In this document: piece by piece, positions 56,526-64,000 of the stretch
Layout of the letters: each line of letters begins with the position of its first letter
Position numbering within the stretch: the stretch's first letter is position 1
Origin: Cavenderia fasciculata
Lineage: Eukaryota > Evosea > Eumycetozoa > Acytosteliales > Cavenderiaceae
DNA: 64,000 nucleotides
Reading direction: 5' to 3'
NCBI RefSeq assembly: GCF_000203815.1
Contig: NW_004457737.1
Coordinates: 310,001-374,000, forward strand
The notes under the pieces: model-generated
What the model saw: only the letters and a program-made list of their open reading frames with translations
Told to the model about the DNA's origin: nothing
Database searches by the model: none
Made by a program: the position numbers and the translations under genes

Positions 56526-58970
56526 TTATTTTTTCATCAAAATACTAATTAATTGTTGAATAAATGGTGATGTTGGATCTGCATTTTCAGGTATGATCGA
56601 TTCTGGTGTCACCATTGGTGATACAAATGGTACTATCGATAGTGATGTTGATGTTGGCAATGAAGATGGTGATAGTGGAGATAAACAAGTTGATGATGAT
56701 GATGATGATAAAGATGGAGTGGCTTCGGTTGTTGTAGTTGTAGTTGTTGTCGTTGTCATGGTTGTTGTCGTTGTTGTAGTCGTAGTTGTTGCCAATGAAG
56801 ATGGTGATGATAATGATGATGTTGGTAAATCAATTTTCATTTCATCAAAATGATTATTTTGATCACGAATTTGATTTCCTCCATTCTTGTTTTTGTTGTT
56901 GAAATTATTATTATTATTATTATTATTCTTATTATTATTATTATTTACACTATTATCCATATTATTATTAATAGTTTGTTGAATTTTGATATTTATATTG
57001 ACATTGTTATTATTGTTATTATTATTATTATTATCGGTGTATTGATTATCTTCATCTTCGTCGTCATAAGAGTCTGGTCCAATCTCTATATCACTATCAA
57101 TCATTTGTTGTTGTTGTTGTTTTGTTGGTTGAAAAGAAAACTTTTCTGTTGACCGTTGTTGTTGATTTTGTTCATCATTTGAATCTTCTTGCTCGTCATC
57201 AGAATAAAGTGATGGTCGTTTTGCTTTAATTTTCTTTTTGCTAACAATCTTGCTAACAATATTCTTGCTAGCAATATTATTCTTGCTAACAACATTCTTG
57301 CTAACAGTATTCTTGGTTGCATTCTTGACCTTTTGTTTGGTGACTATTGTTGTGGTAGAGGCAGAGGTCGGACCTTTGATTTTTGTTCTTGGGGCATCAA
57401 GTGGTGGTACTGATGATAGGCCCTTTCTCTGTTTCAGTCGATGCATTCTGCCATACTCGTTAAAACAAGGCACACATTTCCCATGAAATCTTTTATCTAT
57501 TCGATAAAAGTTGGATACTGGTATATCGTTTGGTGAAGTTCCCCACCACACTTGATGATATTCATTTGTACAATTCTTTGTTGTTTCTTGTTGTTGTCGT
57601 TGTTGATTCTTTGTTGTTGTTGTTGTTGTATTATTATTATTATTCTTTATAGTCGGTGTTGTTTTCGTTGGTGATGATTTAAGATTGAAAATAGGGATAG
57701 ATGGTGTTGATGTTGCATTGTCATCCAACATGACCATATTGTCAGCTTGTTTCATCAATGACCCCAGGTCAAATAAATCATTCTTTTTGAAAAGAGATGA
57801 AGAGGATGAAGAAGAGGAAGAAGAGGCAGTAGGAGGTGGAAGAGTCACTGTCACCTCTTCTTCACTCGAACTGTTTGGTGAGATTGGACTATTACTACTA
57901 CTACTACTACTAATACTAATACTACTATTATTAGCAATAAAAGAACTTTTAATTCTTTTCTTTAATGGTTGATGAGTGACGATTTCCTTGCCAGATACTT
58001 CTTTTTCCCTTTGTCGTCTCTTTTCCTCTTCTTCTTTTGCCTTTGCCAATCGTTTAATTTTTGCATTGTTTGTTCTCCAATTGTAACAACGTTTACAAAA
58101 CCTAGAGTGTACTCTCAATCTTTTGGATCCGGGCACAAAGTAGAACTCGGACACTGGAAGTTCTGGTTTGGTGCTGCAGACGGTTTGATGAAGTGGATTG
58201 ATACAAGATATGATTTCATCACGTCTCACTCTATTCTTTAATTTCTTTTCCTTTTCCTCTTCATCACTACTACTACTACTACTGTCTGAATCACTATCTG
58301 AATCACTACTATCACTACTATCACTTTCACTATCCTTGCTATTATTCTTTTTTCTTTTGTTGTTTCTATTATTATTATTATTTTGATTATTTGATTGTTG
58401 ATTCTTTATCTTATTCTGATTATACAAGTTGATATTGATTGCTTTACAAGCCATACAAGAATTTACAGGACAAAAAGGATGTAGAATTCGATCGTTGACA
58501 TGAGCAAAGAGACGATTACTAGTGATACGTCGACCACATACAATGTGTGGACAAGGTTTTGTAGGCATTCGAAGACAACCAGGACAAGATGCACTGTTTG
58601 GACATGGTTCCTTGTGCATCTTGTTATCGTGTTTAACTCTGATTCCCCTCGTTGAAAAGAGGAATCGGTCACCTCTTTTACCATTCGTAAACCATGTGTT
58701 CCTTCCAGTTTGACAACTATTATGAATACAAGTCTTTTGATATTTGATAGCTTCATCTTGATCTTCTTCATCTTGACCGTCACCATCTTCATCTTCATCT
58801 TCATCGTCGTCACTGTCACTAAGCACTTCAATAACAATCTTTATATTATCTATAAATAATGATTCTTCTATATATGGTACAATCTCTAATCCTCTACTAC
58901 TATTATTGTTATTATTACTAGTAGTACTTGTACTCGTATCATCATCATTATTATTATTATTCTCCTCCAT
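56526..58970 (-). CDS. C-x4-H/C-x2-C module protein G4 with extra Cys/His-rich N-terminal domain, 814 aa
   Basis: A single exon. After an acidic stretch (SDSDDDEDEDEDGDG) comes a Cys/His cluster at residues about 80-175 absent from G1-G3 (CPNSASCPGCLRM, CPHIVCGRR, FCPVNSCMACKA), which looks like another zinc-binding domain. Two standard modules follow. One is CINPLHQTVCSTKPELPVSE ... FCKRCYNW. The other is CTNEYHQVWWGTSPNDIPVS ... CVPCFNEYGRMHRLKQRKG. A run of (A)SKN(I/V)V repeats (VSKNNIASKNIVSKIVSKK), Asn tracts and Thr/Ser runs fill the rest. Function unknown; nuclear zinc protein is the best guess. Confidence 0.85.
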   Translation of the reverse strand: MEENNNNNDDDTSTSTTSNNNNNSSRGLEIVPYIEESLFIDNIKIVIEVLSDSDDDEDEDEDGDGQDEEDQDEAIKYQKTCIHNSCQTGRNTWFTNGKRGDRFLFSTRGIRVKHDNKMHKEPCPNSASCPGCLRMPTKPCPHIVCGRRITSNRLFAHVNDRILHPFCPVNSCMACKAININLYNQNKIKNQQSNNQNNNNNRNNKRKKNNSKDSESDSSDSSDSDSDSDSSSSSSDEEEKEKKLKNRVRRDEIISCINPLHQTVCSTKPELPVSEFYFVPGSKRLRVHSRFCKRCYNWRTNNAKIKRLAKAKEEEEKRRQREKEVSGKEIVTHQPLKKRIKSSFIANNSSISISSSSSSNSPISPNSSSEEEVTVTLPPPTASSSSSSSSSSLFKKNDLFDLGSLMKQADNMVMLDDNATSTPSIPIFNLKSSPTKTTPTIKNNNNNTTTTTTKNQQRQQQETTKNCTNEYHQVWWGTSPNDIPVSNFYRIDKRFHGKCVPCFNEYGRMHRLKQRKGLSSVPPLDAPRTKIKGPTSASTTTIVTKQKVKNATKNTVSKNVVSKNNIASKNIVSKIVSKKKIKAKRPSLYSDDEQEDSNDEQNQQQRSTEKFSFQPTKQQQQQMIDSDIEIGPDSYDDEDEDNQYTDNNNNNNNNNNVNINIKIQQTINNNMDNSVNNNNNKNNNNNNNNFNNKNKNGGNQIRDQNNHFDEMKIDLPTSSLSSPSSLATTTTTTTTTTMTTTTTTTTTTEATPSLSSSSSSTCLSPLSPSSLPTSTSLSIVPFVSPMVTPESIIPENADPTSPFIQQLISILMKK

Positions 58971-59490
58971 TATTATTTAATATTTCTTTACTTCTACCTT
59001 TTTTTTTATTTACATGTATATATATATATATATATAATAATTATAATAATACTTTTTATTTAATGATGATTCATTGTGTTCTCTAGATGATAATAATAAT
59101 ATTTAATCTATCTAACTCTTCTTTTGTTTTTTTTATAAATAAAATTTTAAAAACGAATTTGTTGTTATCAGAATTCCCTTGTCTCCAAAATTTATATAAA
59201 TCATTTTTTATAATTATTTCTTTATTTGTTTTCTCATTATTATTTATTTGCATACAATAGATTGTTGTATAAATAAAGATGAAAATAATCGTAGAAACCA
59301 AGCCACCAAGTTATAGAGAGGTTACGACTGCAAGTCGTAAAACTTCAGAGTATGAACATCACAATCTAGATTGACAACAGATAGATATATAGAACAATAA
59401 ATAGTGATCATTAGCAACAGTGTCTCTGTCAACACTTACAACTCACAATCATTCATTACTGCTTCCCACTCAACACTCAATCATCTCAAT
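58971..59490. other. Upstream region of G4
   Basis: It holds T-runs, a TA repeat at about 59017-59037, and a patch at 59290-59360 with GACTGCAAGTCG-like short inverted repeats. No gene is recognised. Confidence 0.4.
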
Positions 59491-60790
59491 ATGATCCAAA
59501 AGCGTTACTACTATAGCACCAGTAAATATCATCATCATCATCGGCGATATGTAATCATTGTAATCATTTTACTAACTTACTTTTATTTAGCTGAAGGGGT
59601 GAAGGAGCTATCATTTCATGGACAAGAGTATGTTCTCTCTCTCTCTCTCTCTCTCACTTATGCCACTTTTATCGAAGCTTCATGGGAAATACGTCCCGAA
59701 TTTGGCAGGTTCCATAGACTGAAACAGAGAAAGGGTATCGTATCGTATCGTATAGTACATCAAGTAGATCCATTTAAAGCATTCTTTAAAAGGCTTTTTG
59801 TTTCTATCAGACCAACTACTCCCGAATCACAATCATAGTCATCGTCATCGTCATCGGTAAAGAAACCTCTTCACACAACTTGGTTGCCAACCGACTTTGT
59901 CACCAATCCAAAAGGAATAGACACTACTAGTCTTTCATACGTATCACATCTTTATCTGTCAATCGTTTATCGATGGGATGCAGCCTATCCATACATTTAT
60001 GCGACCAACATTATAGATAGTGGATACCCATTGGTTCATCACAATTCTCATCAAATATGGAGATGAATAATATTGCATTCTCAAAATATTGGTAGGCTTT
60101 GTGTTGGTGATTTTGGATACTGGTTATGCAACCACCCAAGCTGGTACGACAATCAATTACACAAGTTGACACGAGTGTCGTGACGGGTGTCAAGCCAACT
60201 CCGCCAAGTTATACAACACATTTGTCAAATGTTGGCAACCTATTTCCACATACTACCTACTCTCATCTTCCCACTGACATGCTGTCTGTTGGTTGTGATA
60301 GACAGTGGCTCAATAGCTTTATGGAAGGGTTGTGACTTTGAGCTTTGACAAATAAATGCTCTGACAACAATCTCCTTGTCTATCGTTCCTCCTTGACAAT
60401 ATCGGCAAAGGAAGGTTGAGTGGTAGTGGAAACTATTTGTTGGATAGTTTCGACGATGGCATATAGTGGTACTGGTGATCGGAATTGGTATCGAAAAGAG
60501 AACGACGATGTTGTTGGGTGCTTGGAAGAGTACTTTGGTCAGAGTCACCACTAGAATCGATCAAATCGTATAAGAGATTTCAATCGAATCTATTGACACC
60601 ATCATGCAGTACAATAACATCTTTTATGTGTGTCCTGTCACCCAGGGACCAGCCCCTCCCCCTTCCAAATGACTGAGAACCAACATTACAAGAGTTAGTT
60701 CTTATGTCAAAATTGGTGATGATAATAATCAAATCATGCGCGACTATTGGAACAAATAGAAATCATTTCATTGTGGGCCACAAGACAATG
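59491..60790 (+). pseudogene. Degenerate coding region containing a stray G4-like module fragment
   Basis: Codon-like composition continues over 1.3 kb but in several broken frames. A signal-anchor-like start (YVIIVIILLTYFYLAEG) sits at 59491-59628. A G4-like piece (FGRFHRLKQRKG, 59697-59737) follows, then TTWLPTDFVTNPKGID ... YRWDAAYPYIYATN at about 59876-60066, and later fragments to about 60790 interrupted by stops. I recognise no family for the non-G4 parts. It could instead be a multi-exon gene whose introns I cannot place; splice sites are not obvious. Confidence 0.35.
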
Positions 60791-61022
60791 TCCACACCAA
60801 TCACGAACAAGCTCCTGCAATATCTTTATTCCTCTGCGTTTAAATGGCTAATAAAAGTAACAATTGATGAAAACAGGGTTTATTTTTATTTATTATTATT
60901 ATTATTATTTATATTAGGCTCCTACTATTATTCATTATTATTAATTATTATTAAATATTATCGATTATTATTTTTACGAATTATTATTAATTATTATTAA
61001 TTATATCAGGAACATATTATTA

Positions 61023-61055
<33 letters not shown>

Positions 61056-61108
61056 TAGTTGTTGTTGGTGGGTGTTGATATCTTCGGTGCTCGATATTAG
61101 ATCCATTT
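60791..61108. other. AT-rich spacer with ATT repeats
   Basis: It is dominated by TTATTA runs, the longest at about 61018-61054. Nothing coding. Confidence 0.4.
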
Positions 61109-62620
61109 CTATTGGGCTTCTCTATTTGGTGGTCTGTTTGTTGGTCGCTTTTTAAATACTATGACTAACACTACTACTATAATAGAGAGCAGTGCAAATG
61201 ATAAAGCAACAGTGACGATGATAAATGTCCATTGATAAGAAGACTCTTCTGTGCATTCATATTTCAAATTGGAGTCATCACCAAGGATGAGTGCATTGAA
61301 GACGGGATCCAGTTCAACCGATTGACTGAACCTTGGTATGTGGAACGTGGTCAACAGATTGAATCCTCGATTTTTCCAGATTTGTTGGGAGACTGGATCA
61401 TCGTTTGTGAGAAGTGATACTTTGGGGAATGATTGTAATGTTATCAATAATCATTCTACTTGCTATTTTACAGTTCAAAAGGGTCCTTCCAACTTGAACT
61501 CTGGTCCATATAATCTGATCACCACGAGATATATCACTTCTGACTTTTAGCTTACCACATTTGTCAAATTCTACTGAATCTGATTGAGTGTGGAATATCA
61601 CCTGTAATGTGTTGATTGGTGATGACCATACCCAATTAATGATATTGATTCGATATTTGACAGAATTTGGTGATACTTGAATATCTTCACCAAGAAATGA
61701 AGTGGTGTTGGTGTCTTGGTATTGATTTACTCTTACATGCAATTGAGTGCGTTGATTGTACATTGTTCCGATAAATATTGATTCACCGGCAGATGTCTTC
61801 TCCTCTTGCATCCAAATGATATTGTCAGTTGATAATGTTTTAATGATTGAATTATCTTTCTCGAATGAATTGTATGCCAGTCGTAAAATTGACAACAATA
61901 CCACTAATCGTTTGGTGGGTTGATAAAAGTGACCTGCCGTTATCCCAAACGGTTGTGTTGAGAAGTTGACTACGATTGACCAATGATGAACAATCCAATA
62001 GGGGTTCATGACCACTATCACATTTGCATGACCTAAACGTGGTATTGCAAATGCCATGTGCCGAGCAATTGTTAAGACAGTCCTTCGCAAGAGATACGAC
62101 TTTGGTTGTAAGCATTTCACCAACTCCAATTTTAACAGTATAATTTAGATCGGTTAAATAAGGTTCTACACTATCCAATGAACAAGTAATTTGTTGATAG
62201 TTGTTTTTAATAAACATTGGTGATTTACATTGACTTCCTTGAATGCTTATCAAAACATATGAACTATCTTTTCCAAAATGATTACCGTTGATTGTAACAT
62301 GTGATTTTTGTCCAGGTATAATATTGGTAACATTATCAATGATGGGTGCATCACTAAAATGAAATGTAATCAATGGTGTGTAATAAATAATGTCTTCAAT
62401 CTCTGATGGCACTACCATTGCATTATAAATATCAGATAGAATATTATTTGATGGTGTAACATTTGAAGTATTACAATGGAGATAGTGTCCCTTTGAAAGG
62501 GCCATTATTTCTTGTAAAACTACCATCTTTGTTGTTGTATGATACACCTTGCCAAAATCTAAATTTAGGGTAGTCTTTGATATTCAATGCTTGACTGAAA
62601 CATTGATACATTTTTCCGTG
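61109..62620 (-). pseudogene. Lectin/TIG/EGF receptor copy E, 5'-truncated and frameshifted
   Basis: Only the region corresponding to exon 3 of receptors A and C is present. It starts abruptly near 62620 (MYQCFSQALNI), with no lectin or first TIG exon upstream. The TIG (VTINGNHFGKDSSYVLI), EGF-like (CLNNCSAHGICN), stalk (IIWTRVQVGRTLLNCKIASR) and TM (FIIVTVALSFALLSIIVVVL) parts are clear. At least three frame breaks are visible: near 62480 (SPL then stop), near 61855 (seven bases missing in IREIDQDNS), and near 61420 (extra C in the CCCC run after TIIP). It lies 20 kb from the main array, separated by the G genes. Confidence 0.85.
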
Positions 62621-62850
62621 TATTATGTTATCATTGAATTTGAATGGGGAATCTATCTATCTATCTATCTGTGATGAAGCCAATAAATAGATAATAATTT
62701 CCTCTCTCTCTTTTGCGCAATAGAATAACAAAAAACTTTGACCCCTCCATTATCAAAAGGAGAGAGAGGAAATTCAAAGGTTCCATCTAAATTTATTTAT
62801 TTATTTATTTATTTAATAATTTGTTTAATACTAGTAATATATTAATATTT
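62621..62850. other. Spacer with (ATCT)n and (ATTT)n repeats
   Basis: A short ATCT tandem lies near 62650-62671 and an ATTT tandem near 62792-62816. The sequence CCTCTCTCT...AGAGAGAGG forms an inverted repeat around 62700-62770. No gene. Confidence 0.4.
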
Positions 62851-64000
62851 TTATTGAGAGTAATGAATGATGGTGATGAATATTATAAAAGTATTAATAA
62901 ATGTATTATACAATAATAATAATGATGATGATGGATTGATAGACAAGGGTGATGAAGAGACTAATGCAGTGATATTACATAAAAGACCTTCATAACAATG
63001 ATTACATTGACATCTACCACAGTTGAGACAAAACATTGGTTGTTGATCAATATAGTCTACTTTACAAATACCATTGCCAGAACAAAAGGTACCATTATTT
63101 ATAGATTGATTGGTTCTACACATGCTTAGATTGATCTGGTTGGTTATAAGTGAAAGTGCTGGATATGTCAAACTGACATTCGGTGTAATATTGAATCGGT
63201 GTGTGTTACCTGTCAGATCGAATGTAGTTGTACATGTACGTTGTTCAATACCTTGACAAATACTCATAAATGATTGTTCGTAACTTGAAATCGATACATC
63301 CCAAGATATTAGAGGAGAAGGAGTAGTATTGTTTGTTCCATGATTATCCATACCCAATAGATCCCATTCAACTGTTAGCTTTCTATCAATACCAACTATT
63401 GCTGTAAGATTCTTAATAACTGGAGCTATATCAAATAATAATATTAAACAATTAATACTTGTGCTTTTTTTTGTGATTATTCTATTGTTTACAATTAATA
63501 TTAATATTTCATACCTTTAACAGTTTGATATTGAATAGTTTGTTGATCTTTGAATCTGGTTTAGATACAACTATCAACTTAATATTATGTAATTGTGAGT
63601 CCAATGTATAAATTGATTGACTGTTGGTCAAAAATGGGATAATACGATATTGGGTTGGATTATCTTTACAATACACAGTATCATTTACCAAGACTGTATA
63701 GCGTGGTATACTATTACTATTACCTCCATTAGATGTATATTCAACAGCAAATGTAGAATCATTCAATTGAAATGCCATGATACTTGTAAAGTTGACATCG
63801 GTAAAAGTTGTAAAGTTGGTATCGACCGTTGTAAAGATGGTTGTTGATTGATTTGGATCTTGTTGCCTGCTACCATTTGCTTTGATTGTATAAAGTGTGT
63901 TCGATGATAAACCTTCAACAAAACACTTTGTAGCATTAAATGATGATTGTGCACCTGGTGAAATGAAATTACTTTGAATCTTTACTTGATTTAGATAATA
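62851..64000 (-). CDS. Secreted FN3/EGF-like, probably GPI-anchored protein, 3' part (runs off window)
   Basis: Exon 64000-63515 is open from the window edge and encodes a fibronectin III-like region with many N-glycosylation sites (CFVEGLSSNTLYTIKANG). The intron is 63514-63426, and exon 63425-62851 carries a second beta domain (LTAIVGIDRKLTVEWDL). A Cys-rich EGF-like module follows (CRTNQ...GTFCSGNGICK ... CGRCQCNHCYEG), then a hydrophobic end without a tail (LLLLYNTFINTFIIFITII), as in GPI precursors. Splicing gives a clean product only if the frame shifts by one base near 63550: the expected end FKDQQTIQYQTVK is one base out of register with the upstream part. This is a possible mutation or sequence error. 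Confidence 0.65.

Overview
The window reads as nuclear DNA of a dictyostelid social amoeba. Intergenic DNA is extremely AT-rich and packed with ATT, GTT, CTGT and GATA microsatellites. Introns are short (about 60-110 bp, GTATGT or GTAAGT to TTTTAG). Proteins carry long Asn, Gln, His, Thr and Asp/Gln runs, and the families (FNIP/F-box LRR-like, TIG/EGF membrane proteins, hnRNP Q-like) fit that group. Coding DNA is less AT-extreme than I would expect for D. discoideum, so another dictyostelid species is likely; that part is inference.

Layout. 0.2-9.9 kb: the 3' exons of a succinate dehydrogenase cytochrome b (SDHC) gene, a two-exon F-box/LRR gene, a gene-poor 4.4 kb stretch and a 736-residue FNIP/LRR-like gene. 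10.1-13.8 kb: two almost identical U1 snRNA genes on the minus strand, each with a TATA box and a conserved CCCAT element at about -60. Between them lie the largest member of a lineage-specific protein family and a small permuted-papain (LRAT/NlpC-like) gene. 14.7-22.8 kb: a head-to-tail array of eight intact 147-192 residue paralogues of that family, plus one copy broken by an internal 320 bp inversion and one 106 bp relic. A second small LRAT-like gene sits inside the array. 23.2-31.9 kb: a 1,253-residue secreted, probably GPI-anchored, Cys-rich protein; a 64-residue single-pass protein; an AMPK-gamma-like four-CBS protein; and an hnRNP Q/R-like three-RRM protein.

32.0-43.4 kb: a minus-strand tandem array of type I membrane proteins built as signal peptide, C-type lectin domain, TIG repeats, EGF-like domain, conserved stalk, TM and short tail. 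Two genes are intact; one is frameshifted with an internal deletion, one is a shredded relic. A fifth, 5'-truncated relic sits 20 kb away at 61.1-62.6 kb. 43.9-59.0 kb: four large minus-strand genes encoding repeated C-x4-H ... C-x2-C modules (about 45 residues each; 6, 7, 3 and 2 copies) embedded in low-complexity sequence, with a stray fragment of such a module at 59.7 kb. 62.85 kb to the end: the 3' part of another secreted FN3/EGF-like, probably GPI-anchored gene.

The window is dominated by three young, tandemly expanding families with matching debris (inversion, deletions, frameshifts, truncated copies), next to single-copy housekeeping genes. The strongest non-coding discovery is the U1 snRNA pair. 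The least explained protein system is the 11-23 kb paralogue array with its two interleaved permuted-papain-like genes.
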